From: Pelodera strongyloides
Lineage: Eukaryota; Nematoda; Chromadorea; Rhabditida; Rhabditidae
NCBI GenBank assembly: GCA_036852015.1
Contig: JAANDG010000032.1
Coordinates: forward strand, 434,001 to 498,000
Length of the DNA stretch: 64,000 bases
Direction of reading: 5' to 3'
A model generated the notes under the pieces. That model was not told where the DNA came from and did not search any database. It saw only the letters and a list, made by a program, of their open reading frames with translations. The first letter of the stretch is position 1, and every line of letters begins with the position of its first letter. Below are positions 30,994-44,061 of the stretch, one piece after another. The position numbers and the translations under genes were made by a program.

Positions 30994-33900
30994 ATGGCAA
31001 AAGTAGAAAAGAACTGGGTACTGTCCAAGATCGAGAAGTTTCTCTTTTCCGAAAAGCTCAGCGATGTCACATTTGTCTTTGAAGAAGGCGTAAGTCTGAA
31101 AAATAGCTTATGTATTAACTAACTAAACGTTGTAGAAACACGTGTCTTCTTCTTCTGATCAAGATTCATTCAATTTTATCGAGAAAGGTAAAAGGGGTGC
31201 ACACAACTGTACGACTGGTATTGATCTTTTCTTATTTGAGAAATTGATATATGCACACGCCCATCATCTGGCATTTGTTTCGGAAGTATTCGAAACTCAA
31301 CTCTTTGGGGCTATGCAGGAAAGGAGAATTGAGATCAAAGATGCCACATTCGAGGATTTCCAAACCTTTTTGCGGTGAGTCAGCAATACAAGAATATTCG
31401 ACTTTACATGAGACCGTTGCTTGAACTAACGTTATTGCAAACGCTGGGATGTCTGTTCTAAAATATTTTGTGTTCAATTCTGTGCCCTCATTGAGTCTAT
31501 GTATGTACGTCAGATTTATTGTAAAGACCGAAGTGCTCTTCGAGGACCCAAGAGGGTTTTGAAGACTAACTATAACTATAGGCTTTGCGGTTATAAAGCC
31601 ACAAGTACAGAAATACATACAAATAAGGGGTATAGTCACTGGTACGTCAGCAGGGATAGGAGACCAATCAATTAGAAAGCCTTATATTTAATACAAAACC
31701 ATTACAGTACGATCAATAATACATAATACATACAGTAATAACAACGAATAAGAATAAAACAATTAACGAATCACTGGTGCCTTGTATGACCACTAACCAG
31801 TTGGAGTGCCGTAGGGAACTTAGAAACTTAGTAGCCCGTATTCTCGCTTCACTGGTAGGCGGGTAGGCCTCCCATTTGGGAATGACCTACCAGTGGGAGA
31901 AAAACACGCGATTCTGGTGTACTGGTAGGAGGCGCGTCGCGTGTCGCGGTTATCCAGTTGGTAGCGGACTGGGAGAATAGCGGATTGGTAAAGGAGAACA
32001 GTTTGAGGTCGGGTGATTTTATTTGAGATTACGACCACAAAGAACATTTCTACGTTTCAGACATTGGTATAAGTAGGCAAATGTACGCATACGCACATTT
32101 CCAAAATAAGCGCAATGTAATTACATAACAGAAACGTTGGATTATGCGCTTCAGGCGTTTCATATAAATATGCGCCGTTCGAAGTAGCGTTTGCAAAGTA
32201 TTGGTATAATAATAATAGCCCAACACCAACGAGTGCACTGGCTAACAAGCCAAAACGGCTACAATGGCCTAACACAAAGGTTATGGGAATTAGGAAGCTA
32301 TTATAGGTAAATTGGAAAGTTCCAGAACCCAAAAAGTTTAATGAGCTCTGTTCAATGAGCTACAAATCAAGCTTCAAAACTTTGCGGTAACACGTTTTTT
32401 TTTCATGCGCAATTTTAATTTATCATGTAAGGCCCCGCCCCCTTATACGCGCAGTGTCTTACGGTAGGTGCACGCACACAAATTTTTTATCGCCTAAATT
32501 GTTCTGTCGTGTCGCAATAAAAAAAGTGGGCGCGCGCATTTATCGTGGGCAATGCCCATTTATCATGATAAATGTTGTTTTCATTTATCAAAAGACAATG
32601 CTCTACCAGGAAGTGATACACAACTAGCAGATACGGTTGCCCATGCGCCGAATAGTGTACTACAGGTACAGAGCTCATCAGTGGATTAGATTATAGAAAG
32701 TGGCGGCGTTCGCGACATTTATAACAAGTTATTGGAAATTGTACTTTTGAACATGTGTTATTACCATAAACATACTAAGAATGTGCGCTATTAAAGGCAC
32801 AGGCCCACGTATAGAAAGTTTTCCCTAACTTTTCTGAGATAAAACTCCCATATAAATCAAACGTGGTTGTGAAAATCGTACGTGCAACGTCCTGGGGGTC
32901 ACTTGGGTGTTCTATACAAAAGAAACAATGTTGAGTGAAACAAACAAATGTTTTTGGTATCTGGAGCTACTTTATCAGAGACCAGCCGGCTACGCCGCCC
33001 GAGGCGACTTTCTAGTAAATTTACTTTATTTTATGCATACGTGAAACGTAGATTAAAAATCAGTTTAAAACATTAGGGCAAGGATCATATGCTAAAATCC
33101 TCGCTTCGTCCCTGCTTTTGTTGCTCTAGATTTGCTTGTCCTTTGTAGTTTACACATAGTACTTTAAGCGCCGCGGAAACGCCCGAACGATACACCACAC
33201 ATATTCCATATATGCAGCCTTTTTTGGACGTTTGTGAGACGGGCGCTCTGAAAGTGAGATGGCTCAGTGCACGGGAACGTGAACTACTGAACCAATCCTA
33301 CTCCCTGAGCGTAACGCACATCATCCAAACGTACAATCAAACAAACGCACAAACAAACAAACAAAGCTCCTAACTTTATATAATAAGATTGTTTAGATTC
33401 CTCTACACTGGAGAGTTGCAACTAACACTCGATAATATGTTTCAGCTCGCTTATTTGGGCAAGAAGTAAGTGGAGAATGTTAGGATCTTATTATTAAAGG
33501 AGAAGAGTTTACTTTTTTTGGTGTGAACGGAACGAAAATTAGAATATCTAAAGGCTATTAAAGGAGAGCCGGAGTCCAGTCTTGAGCAAGCGAAATCCGA
33601 ATTTTATTTCATGATTTTTCAAGATACGTTGCGAACGTTTCACACAAGTGTGCTTACTGTTCCTGCATTTTAAACTTTGCAAGTCGCCTCAGGCGGCGCT
33701 AGCTGTCTGGTTTAGAATAATGTGAAGGAAATGTTTTCAATTGAATTTATCGCTTACTGTTGACGTAAGAATAATAATGGGTGGCTACTTAAAATAAATA
33801 ATTGCTTGAAAACAGTTCCAGTAGTCCAGTCCGTATTCAGTTAAATAAATGGCTACCAATAGCCGCGTCAAATTTATCGAATTATTTAGATACATGATCA

Positions 33901-36302
33901 CCAAAGTAACAGAACTCGCGGCCACGTTTTTCAAGAACCATAGTAGCAGTGAAACTCACTTTTGGAAATTGTTCCGGCCAAAGGAGATTGAGTACATTGA
34001 AAACGAACAAAAAGACTTCTTGGCTAGGTAAGCTTTTATTAATTAATTAAATACACCAAAAGGTGTGCATCCATTACGCCAAACTACACCAAATTCCAAC
34101 ACACCAAGGTGTGTTTATGTATTTTCGTTAATTGCTCAATTGTGAAAAAAATGAAGAAAGAAGGCGTCATAAATCATTGTCGGCCGCTTTATTTATTCAC
34201 ATCACTGTCCATAAAGATCAAATTTATAGGAAATGCGAGAATGGGTTACAAATTTTGTTTCTGGAACTTTGTTGACAGAATATGTTATGACAAACAAGAA
34301 TGTTTATTTTTTCTAATGGTTCCAGGCTCACGCTTCAGTTTGAGAAGAATCCCCTTGCGTATTTTGGAACAGAACAGTTTCTCTCAGCGGATGAGGAGAT
34401 AGTAAGGCGATATCTTTATAGTATGAACATACTTGTGCTAAAGCCGCTAGAACCGATGGCAACATAAGACGTTGGGTTAAAGGGCATGTCAAGGGTGTTT
34501 CTGCGCAGAAAGGCATCTCCTGGCTCAGATTAAGTAAATCTCGAACGGCGCACAATACAGTATACCCACAAAAATGGCCGCAGATTAAAATATTTCAAAT
34601 TTTGTCATAAACGTGAACAAAACCCGCCGCAACGCACGGGTGCGTTGCGGCGAGCCGGTAATTCAAACCGTCCCGTGGACAGCGATTTGGCTTAGCTCTG
34701 TCCACACGACTCGAGTCCCATACTGAAGAAGTTTTTGGAGGGGTTTGAAATTGTTTTTCTTCTTACACGAAAGTTTTTGTTTATTTTTATTTTCACTTAC
34801 CCTACCTTCAAAACGCAAGCTTTTTTTTGAACCCAACATGCAAAACCGGCTTGACAGTCCCTTTAATACTTTAGCATGTCTTGTCTGCAAGCAAACGCTA
34901 CAACGCAAGACTTTGGCAGATGCACGGCCTACAAAAAAAAACCAGGTGGGTCCAGGTTCGGTGGCCCACCCAATTCGGGCCTGGTGTAGAGTGAAGGCCG
35001 TGCACCGGCCAAGTTTGCTCAGTGGTGTGTGAAGCGCAACATTTGAACTCGAAAAACACAATGTTGAACTCAGCGATTCCTGAATATATACTACGTACAA
35101 CTACTCCGCATAAACGTTATGTTACGTTATCACCCTTTTTTACTTTCATTTACCCCTACGGTTATTTTTAATAGCTTTAGTGGCTTTAGTACTTTCCCTT
35201 TTCTTTGATTTTCCATTTACAGTATTATCACCCTTTATCAACTGAAAGAATGCAACTGGAAATAAATTATTATTATTATTGTTGTTAAGTTTAAGCGGGG
35301 CACCTTCTGGAAGGAGCTCCTACTAAAATTAAGATGAAGTCGTAGTGCTGACATTTATTACCACCTACTAATTCTGACTGCCTCTTACTGGTCTACGAGG
35401 GTATTACAATATGGGGGATTCAACTTCAAAAATAGGTAGCCCAAGTTAAGCTTAAAGGAAGGCAGTCACTTCAAAATCAACTTCTTTATTCGATTTTTAT
35501 TAGATGCAAGCAGATTTATAAAACAATATGCAGCCCATAAAAATCCACATAAAATGGAACTCAGGGAGAGAAATCAATGAGAATGAGTTTTGATAAATGA
35601 CCGACGCCGGTGCATATATGCAATTGCCAGGGGTACTTGGAGAGTGAACAGCCTGCAGTGTTACACCTGGCGCGTGGTTTATCACTGCAGGGTATTTATT
35701 ATGAAACTCTATACGGGCAATTATAAACTACGGTATATAAGTAAAAGTCATAAACAGGGATTTCTCTCCCTGAGTTCGTTTTGCCGTACTTTGGCGCTGG
35801 AATCGTCGTTTTCTTCACATACTTGAACAATTAATGAAAAGCGAATAAGAAATACGAATTTGTAGTGACTGCGATCCTTTAAACTGTGAACTTGTACTGT
35901 AGGTTGGTGAATTGGTACGTAACGAGAAACTGAAAATCAAGGAGTTCGATCTCTACAAGGCTGTGCTCCGATGGGCGGAACATCAATGCAAAGGGTTTGT
36001 GTTTTTGTTGATTTCTAGAAGAATTACATAATGAACTTTTCGATAATAGCAGATGCCACTTCTCATCCAGATATAACACAGTTCTAACCTTCTTATGTGT
36101 TTGTCAGTCAACCATGGTTCCTCTTATCTTTCCTATTTGATTCAGGGATAATTCGAGCATGAGAAAGAGAATGGAAAGTTTCATTCACTCTCTCCGTCTG
36201 CCAACTCTCAGCTATTCTGAACTCACCACTGGTCTTCAAATTGCTACCAATGACGTGCTTTCGACAGAGGTCAAGTTGTTCGTTGTTTTGGTAGCCAGCT
36301 AA
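30994..36302 (+). CDS. BTB/POZ-BACK domain protein, 7 exons
   Basis: Exons: 30994-31089, 31241-31374, 33397-33465, 33890-34027, 34326-34401, 35903-35994, 36146-36302. Phases agree, giving 253 aa. Exon 2 could instead start at 31136 (in frame, adding a 35-residue loop), but the short form gives a clean BTB. The BTB fold covers about residues 18-105: LSDVTFVFEEGK, AHAHHLAFVSEVFETQLF, EIKDATFEDFQTFLRFLYTG (split over exons), MFQLAYLGKKYMI. The BACK domain follows: TELAATFFKN, FLSADEEIVGELV, EFDLYKAVLRWAEHQ, then LPTLSYSELTTGL and DVLSTE. Such proteins are usually Cullin-3 E3 adaptors. No Kelch or PHR domain follows: the frame stops at 36302, although a weak donor (GAG|GTCAAG near 36279) could lead to further exons, e.g. 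an open frame after the acceptor at about 36688. Intron 5 contains a TTAA MITE. Confidence 0.85.
34624..34652. repeat. GC-rich perfect hairpin in BTB intron
   Basis: CGCCGCAACGCA followed by a short loop and TGCGTTGCGGCG: a 12-bp perfect stem. Possibly the tip of a decayed palindromic MITE. Confidence 0.7.
35456..35878. mobile_element. TTAA-flanked MITE, AGGAAGGCAGTCACT family
   Basis: TTAA at 35452-35455 and 35879-35882. Ends AGGAAGGCAGTCACT and AGTGACTGCGATCCT are imperfect inverted repeats. Internal inverted pair ACTCAGGGAGAGAAATC (about 35561) and GATTTCTCTCCCTGAGT (about 35759). It ends only about 20 bases before the acceptor of BTB exon 6. Confidence 0.75.
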
Positions 36303-37531
36303 AAATAGTGATTTCACATACAGGGAAAAGTGCACTTTTGAACATGTGTTATTATTTTTTTGGATTGAATAAGCTACTAAGATCGATCATGGTAAAAACA
36401 ACGGGCTTACAAGGTCAGCTCCACTCTAGAAGACTCCTGTATTTTATTTATCTATCTGGTTTTTCATGTCGAGTAACGTAGGATGCATTTTTTTTTAATC
36501 TTCACTAGCAAAGTTGGTTCACTTGCTACCCAGCTGTTTACCAAAGCCACGGATACGCAGTAATTTATCGCAATTGTCACGCTAATTCGTGCTGATTGTT
36601 CAGTAAAGCACCGGATGCCTGATATCCGATGATAATTATTTCAGCCTAATGTTTTTTTCAACAGTAGTAGTAGTAGTAGTAGTAGCAGTGTTCGGTGGAG
36701 CAAGTTTTCACAGCACCATTGAAGGACAATTACCGTTTGCCATTTTCCGCGTCTACTTACCCCTCAATATTTAGGAGAAACATAGTTTGCTCTGTTACTC
36801 TGCGGGAATGTACAATGTTCATATGCCCTTCAGCAAGATACCACGCCAAGGCAGCCTGGATGTTTTGCTTGCTACTTCTGATTGGGATGGGTATTCAAAT
36901 TACTTCTGATTACAATTATCTTACACAACACTATCCTATTTTCGTAGAATACTAACAAATGTCGGAAAAATACAACCCAAACTCGGTAGATCGCGCTCCG
37001 CCCATTTCCGAAAGTATGAGCGCGGATCTAGTACCTGCAGGTCATGGACCAGGTACTAGATTTACCTGTTCTAGAGTATGAAAACACTGCTTGCTTCTGT
37101 AATTAATTTAATTTGGTTTACCTAATTGACATGGAGTGACATGTAACATTCTTTGGGGTTTCCGAATGACTAAACAAACCGTAATTTTGTAATTTTTATT
37201 ATTTTTTTGTAAGTCAGTGTTGATCTCAGTGTCAAGTCATATCTCAACCTAATGGTTAAATTATGGAATACTACCTCACCACAGCCGTTTCGCATTGATC
37301 CCCCAAAAGGAAAAAAACTCAAACACGGGGACTGTATTTTTCCGATAGTAGAATATTATCCCCACTACATACGGAAAATAAGACCCCCAAGGAGATAAGT
37401 AGAACTCCATTTGCCTACTACTAGTAAATTACTACACGAGGATATCTTAATAGGGTAAAATTTTAAAAGTTATGGAGAATACATATGGCAGAATAGTACC
37501 TAGGCTACTATTGTTTTTTTGGGGGACGTGT

Positions 37532-37589
<58 letters not shown>

Positions 37590-39984
37590 TGGGCAACGAG
37601 ATAAGAACAACATGATGGGGCACAGATAGAAGTGAACGTTGCTTTACTTTACGGAGAAGTGAAAGGCTCTTTCTAATAAATGCTCTTACAGGAATATATT
37701 TCCCAGTTATTACCAAAAAACACAGCTAAAAATTAGTGCACAACATGAAATGTTTTTCCTTTGGGCTTGAATTTCGATAACTTTTGCTACCAATTCTTTC
37801 TTGTTTTAAGTTAGTAATGTTAACTGATAATAACAGAACGAACGAGTGGTTTATTAGGGCAACCCGTAACCCACGAAATCATGATAGTTCATGATAACTC
37901 ACATCGGGTTCGAGGTTCTGATGTATAGTTCCTTCAATTATCAATCAAAGAAAAAAGAATCGTGCTCTAGAGGATAATTTAGTAACTATTCTTCCGCCCC
38001 AACTTCTACAACTTTCGTGCCACAAGCAGCATATCGTTTAGTGGGAGTTAACTGCCGTATCATTTCAAAAGAAACGAGGGTATGCTTATTTAGTATGCTT
38101 ATTTAGTCAACTACTATATTTCATTTTGTACCGTATTCATTAGAGTCGGAAGATAATGTCAAATCGAACAAATAAATTCAAACATTTTTTGTAAAATTAG
38201 GTGCTTGTATTTTGTATTTGTCAATGTAAATCTCGGACTCGTCAGTGATCGAATATAATCTCTTAGAATATTTACGGACCATATCTAGGTATCTTTCGAG
38301 CTTACGAAACTTAACCAAGAGACACAAAAGGAAGAATCAATATGTAAATTCGAATACAAAGGGGCATTGAAGAAAGACGTATTGACAAATGTATATTGCC
38401 CTGTTGAGGAGCTTTACCAGGTCGGTTATCTAAATAAAACTTCCGAAGAACAATATTCCTTTGAAAAGATTCAAATGAAGTTGAATTGGAGAAAACAAAA
38501 CCGTGCAAGACGTAAGCTGAAATGACCAGTTGCGTATTACATATTGCATTTTATACACATGAAAATTATACTTCAGTTGCTCCCAAATACTACGTACACA
38601 TTACGTGCGACGCCCGTTAATGATGTAAAAATGTATTTACACCGTGGTAGTTTTACGGTAAGTATCTTACATCCTACTTCTCTGTCGCTGATCATCAGTG
38701 TTGCAATTGCGCCTAAAACCATGTTGATTGGAAAAAAAAGTTGTTAGAAAAAAATTAAGAACTTTAGGTTAATTTGGTACAACACGTACACAGTTTGTAA
38801 CTGAAAAAGGAATATATTATACAATTTAGATGAATAATGGAACGAAATGCCTGCACACTCCCAATGAACAGGAGAAACAAGGGATCGCGTCGTTCTCACT
38901 TCTACCAGCTTAAACTGATACCGCTTTGTTGTGACGGTGTAGTAAAGCGTAAAGGTTCACCCTATGAGTATTAAAAATATTCTCGACATCTAATATAGGA
39001 AATTGAAGTAAATTTCCAAATGTATGTACGAATATAGCTTATATATTTTCATTGCCCTGTCAGTTCACGTATTTTTTATTTTTTATTATTAATTGCTTAC
39101 ACGTAGTGATTGGGTGTTTTCTATCGAAACGTTGATAATGATATTTTTTGTATTATCTTGGATGAGCATTTTCTTTGGCAGAAAGTTTGCTATATACATT
39201 TTCTTGCGACTAGTTGCTTATTGTCTGCCTATTGTTAGTGTGAAGAGGAGGCTAAGAACACTACAAACAATGTGGTGTAGAATTGTGATTGTGTCAAAAA
39301 ATTGTGAAATAGTTTTCCAAATAACATCTACAGGATGAAAGGATGGCGTTATTTTCATTAGTGACAGTTCACGTATTTTTAATGCTTACTCTTGTTAGGC
39401 TTTGGTCTTTTCTAAGAATGGTTATATTGCCATTTTTCTTATTTACCTTGTATTGCTATTTCTTTGATGATGCAGCAGGCTGATAAAGTTTTCGTACGAC
39501 GAAACTGCTTAGTGTTAATAATAATAGTTTATTGGTAATGAAACAGCACAAACAAGAACATGCACAATAATACAAATAGTACATAACAAAAACCAAATGG
39601 TTACCCTAAGATGAAATGCCTTATGACACATACATACTAAAAAGGGACCTAGTGACAAAAAAAATTAAATGCAAAGCACGGCAATAGTGTAAGTAAAGTG
39701 GAATCTTCCGCTATCGATGTGTGAACTTTCTTTTATGGGGTCTACATGCATGCTGAAAATTTATCGTATTTTTGAATAACACGAGAATATTTGTTTTAGT
39801 TGTTTTTCTACTGTACGTTTCGTGTAGAATACGGTAGTATTGACATAATCACTGTTGCCTCTAATGAAAACATAAAGCTTGAAAAATTGCGAAATTATCT
39901 TGACTGCTTTCCCTTAATAAATATATTTTATTAATGTTTAGTTGGTTGTATTTTTAATATTGAAACACAACAAACATAGGGGTA
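36303..39984. other. Intergenic downstream of BTB gene; microsatellites and homopolymers
   Basis: (AGT)n at 36663-36688. A homopolymer block of about 45 T followed by 11 A at about 37534-37589. An 86-codon open frame (36695-36955) follows an AG and is in phase with a possible extension of the BTB gene, but is unrecognised. Other ORFs (e.g. 39093-39338) are AT-driven. Confidence 0.4.
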
Positions 39985-40035
39985 ATGGTGGGGGTAATAG
40001 AACCGACGCCCCAACCTATCAATCGGTACCCGTGC

Positions 40036-40140
40036 TCCACATCTTATTGTGAGCGATTTCGTAAATTTGGCCTCGTTACATTACAACGTAGAATCCACCA
40101 CCTGATAGTTGCATTCAAACTTTTGAAAGGCGAGCTCTCA
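40036..40140 (+). pseudogene. Possible LINE-type reverse-transcriptase C-terminal remnant
   Basis: The open frame contains YCERFRKFGLVTLQRRIHHL and IVAFKLLKGELSTS. This resembles the tail segment of many non-LTR retrotransposon ORF2 proteins (R-L-x-x-L-G-L-x-x-L-x-x-R-R ... K-L-x-x-G). Nothing upstream continues as RT, so it is at best a short truncated copy. Confidence 0.4.
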
Positions 40141-41121
40141 ACTTCCTTTAGTAGGTCTTCTTATATAAAGGAGAAGACTTTATTTGGTCTTTTAGGAATA
40201 CTGCGGCTATTCCGCATAGCTGCAAATCCAGAAAACACGGGCATGATAACAGCCCTACACGATCGTCGGCTCATGAGATGGTGCTGTGTCCTGATTGCGG
40301 TTCAATTGTGCTCCATTGCAATAATTACGTCTATGCGGAAGTAATATGGGCAACAAAACGTTTGTATATAATTTTGACCGTGCATTTCGACGCCGTTAAC
40401 GTCAAAACCCCGTGAGGTCGTTTCCGTCGACGTCACAGCCGCTTAGCTCACAGTAGTGGCTATAATGCTTTTGTCTCCGATGGCATCCGGGACCGAGTTT
40501 CAAAGCACATGCCGATTTTGGCGGCGGTAGACCTGCTGGTTCGTGAATAAAGCTCGTCTGAAAAAAGGATACCGGATGCGCGTTCCTCACGACGAAGTTG
40601 ATCAAGGTGACATGTTCGCTTTCCGACATCATTATTCAGCAAGCAGAAAAGATATCCAAATGGTACTTCGCCAAGCCTCAGAGAACAGTATAACGAACGT
40701 TCATGCAAAATGTCACATCATTGCAATGAAAACTCATGAAATTATTCAATTTCGAATAAAAAATCTTTCAGGGTTTAAAACTATTGGACCACCCTGTATG
40801 AGGGTGTCCCGTATTGCGACGGGATGCACGGGGATGCACGAATCTATTCCAGGATACTCAGACAAGGATGTATGTGTATGGGGGTGTATGAGATGTATGG
40901 ATGTATGGAGGATGTGTGGAGGGTGTCTTCTCCTATAAGCCGTGGACGAATCATTAGACGTATCGAGTATCCATCCCCATATTATACGTTTCCACAATCA
41001 AGGCAGCAGAGGGAAAGAGAGAGTGAGAAAAGAGAGAGCGAAAGACTGATAAATTAGATATAAAATACGAATAGCGAAGTCAGTACAATCTCATTGTAAA
41101 ATTAAAATGGTGAAAACTTAA

Positions 41122-41405
41122 TGGGGTCTCGATATGTATGCCGGATTTTGCTTCCAAGTATGGCTTTAATTACCGTAGATTGGCACTACACGAGAACAAC
41201 TACAGACCGCCAAAAAATGGTCCCGTGGCGGTCGCCACAGGACTATTTTTTTTGCTAGCGTGCAAAAACTGTGCATTTTCGCCTCCTCTAAAATTATCAA
41301 TGGTTCATTTTCTAACTTTCAAAGGTGTATGCAAAATCGTACACGAGATGCACATTTGATACTTGGAAGCAAAATGCGCTGTTTTTGCCATACATCGAGA
41401 CCCCA
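41122..41405. mobile_element. MITE with TGGGGTCTCGATATGTATG ends and TAA duplication
   Basis: Inverted ends TGGGGTCTCGATATGTATG and CATACATCGAGACCCCA. TAA on both sides (41119-41121, 41406-41408), as in PIF/Harbinger-type MITEs. Inner arms CTTCCAAGTATGGC and ATACTTGGAAGC are also complementary. Related to the element at 17652-17902. Confidence 0.75.
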
Positions 41406-41744
41406 TAAGCAATGCATCAAATATTATTTGAGCAGTGGAAGGCCCATAGTCGTTTATCCCAATTTGCATATGTTCAAAAGGGCGAAAAAATATTTTTTGA
41501 GGCCCCGCCCACATTGTCCCCATCTTTCATAGCACCCAGCTCAATAATAAATTTCATTCATACTTCAATAACGCGAGTAGACCTTACAGGCTTTACAGGC
41601 TAAAGAAAAGAAAACAAATACTAAGTATATCTGTATTTATATATTTTGGAAACTATTGATCTCTTATCTGTTCTAAACATCTTATCTGCTTTGGTAAAGC
41701 GGACTACTGTCTGTCTATTTATATTTTTCTTTGTATTACCATGG

Positions 41745-42120
41745 GAAACCAAAAACCCCGATTTCGCCCCGATCAAGTCCCTCAAAAAATCGGGCCTTGA
41801 TCGGGGCTAAATCGGGGTATTTCGAAAATAATCGATCATGCATCCCTATTTACTCTTTCCAGGGGTAACATGAAGAAACTAACCAAAAAAATCACTTAAA
41901 ACAGTTGAGTGAAACACGTTGATTTTTCGGCGGAGTAAACGGTCAATTAAGAACCCCGATTTCGCCCCGATCAAGGCCCGATTATTTGAGGGACTTGATC
42001 GGGGCGATATCGGGGTTTTTTGAAAGAATCGGGGCAAAATCGGGGTTTTTCAAAAGAATCGGGGCGAAATCGGGGTTTTTTGAGAAATGATCGGGGCGAA
42101 ATCGGGGTTTTCACTTTCAT
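41745..42120. repeat. GAAATCGGGGTTTTT array (transposon arms)
   Basis: Left arm AACCCCGATTTCGCCCCGAT at about 41755 and right arm ending ATCGGGGTTTTCACTTTCAT at about 42119 face each other. The right arm repeats the roughly 30-bp unit GAATCGGGGCGAAATCGGGG several times (42000-42110). A single arm of the same family lies at 26696-26780. Confidence 0.65.
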
Positions 42121-42584
42121 GTGGCGGCATTTGAAACATTTGTCGGTATTGGCTGCAAAATTTCAATTGGAATCCGTTGTTCGACATACGCGCATTGTAA
42201 TTGTTTGGTCAAATCCTTAATTATCTCGTCGATTATCCACGAAAATACCATGTGCGGTATTAGAGTATTCGTACATAGCACATTCGGGTTACTGCGGGCG
42301 GGGTATATCAAGGAAGCTAGTATTTGAGCTTATGTTGTACTTAAGTACTATTTGTAGGAATCCCAATGTGTTGCAATTATTGTTGTTATCATCACTGTGA
42401 TTTTTTTTTTAAGGAAGTGTACATTAATTTGTTCAAGGTAATCAAAACCATGGCCATGCAATTGTTGCTTATCAATTGTCAACCTTTCATCATATTGATG
42501 TACACATCTTATGTGTACCACCACCTAACCATTATACCATCTAACCACCTATTATATTATACCACCTAACCACAAACCACCGAA

Positions 42585-42872
42585 TGGGGTTTCCATGTAT
42601 GCGATTCGCACTTGCGAAAATGACAAATGACTGTCCATGTTCGAGTCGATGTAAATGACATGGTCCCGCAGCGATTTTGGATCTACTATGGATCTATTTC
42701 AAAATAGTACGGATCTATTTCAAAATAGTATGGATCTGATACACTTTCGCTGGAGGACCATGTCAAACGTGCGATTCGGTTATGTAGGCAGTTGACATGC
42801 ATGCAAAATGACTTGAACATGGACAGCGGTTTGTCATTTTCGCAAGTGCGAATCACATACATGGAAACCCCA
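42585..42872. mobile_element. MITE, TGGGGTTTCCATGTATGCG family, full-length copy
   Basis: Inverted ends TGGGGTTTCCATGTATGCGA and TCACATACATGGAAACCCCA with further complementarity (TTCGCACTTGCGAAAATGAC arm). The core holds GGATCTATTTCAAAATAGTA repeats shared with the copy at 18766-19079. Confidence 0.85.
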
Positions 42873-44061
42873 TCATATTGCTATGGGGAATACCGAGATT
42901 TTGACGTACGCTGAAACGCACGTTCGTTGCAATTTGGTCCTCTTCACTATTATCGCACTATTCAATTTAGTTAATTAGGGTAATCTTACAATTAGTTTTG
43001 GAGTGGATAGCTCAAGCTCAAGCTTTTGTTGGATAGCCGGGCTCCAAGTAAGTTAGTGGATTTTATAGTAGTGGATTTTATTGGTTTTATGAAAGCAAGC
43101 TGTGCTAGAAACAACTATCTCTATTGATCTTGTGGAAGACAAGCTAGTCTAGAAACCACCACAAAAAATTGTTAGTTTAATATTAGTTTAATACCAACTC
43201 TAGATATTCAGACAAGGTTACCGTATTGTTGCTGCATGATTGCAACGATAAAGTTTGCCGAATATTCAGAGATGCAATTGCGAGTAATGTAAAAAAAGTA
43301 TTATAGATGGCGAATATGCTTAAAGCTGTATTTCTTCAAGTATTGCCACTGCACGTCCTTGCGAGTGAAATAGTCGGATTATGCAATACTCTAGCAAACG
43401 ACCATTTATTGACTTACGGTCAGTCATCCCTGTTAGAAAACTGACTCTGACAAACCTGTATTTTTTTTCGCGGCAAATAAAAAAAAAATTAAAAAAAAAT
43501 AAAATTAAAAAAAAAAAAATTAAAAAAAAATTAAAAATAAAAAAATAAAAATAAAAAAAAATATAAAAAAAATATAAAAAATAAATAAAAAATAAATGAA
43601 ATAGTATTACGCTTCGGGGGGGGGGGGAGCATTATCATACAGATTTTTTTGAGTCTCTATGCTCTATGATAATGCTATTATTACGCTTAGGAAATACCGT
43701 ATTGCACCAGGTGGCCGTATAATTTTGAACAGGCCAACCATGGGTTGTATCCCCTACTTTTTTAGTTATGATTAAATTTCTTTGGTTTTGTGTATTCCTG
43801 TTTTTTTTGGCACGGCCGATTCAGTGGTGTTACTGGTTTTCCGCGATTCCCGAAAAATCATAGAATTTGGGGGTGAGCATATAATTTTAGACAGCATGTA
43901 TAAGGCAAGTTTGAGACTACTAATGGGTCAGGTCAGGATCACCCTTATTTAGCCAAGACTCAGTTGCAAGCATCACGTCAGGTTCTGATAGCACAGAAAG
44001 CAATGTAAATCAGGTTCAAAACGTTTTTTCAATAGAACGACATATTTTCAAACGGTTACCG
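42873..44061. other. Intergenic; A-rich low-complexity tract and G13 run
   Basis: Nearly pure A/T sequence at 43470-43600 followed by a G-run of about 13 at about 43615-43628 and GAGCATTATCATAC, the latter resembling the poly-G segment at 54728. No gene seen. Confidence 0.5.

Noticed and set aside
31136..31240. In-frame extension of BTB exon 2 (35 residues)
   Set aside because: It is open and in phase but would insert a low-similarity loop into the BTB core. The acceptor at 31240 restores the canonical VFEEGKLIYAHAHHLAF. Kept only as an alternative.
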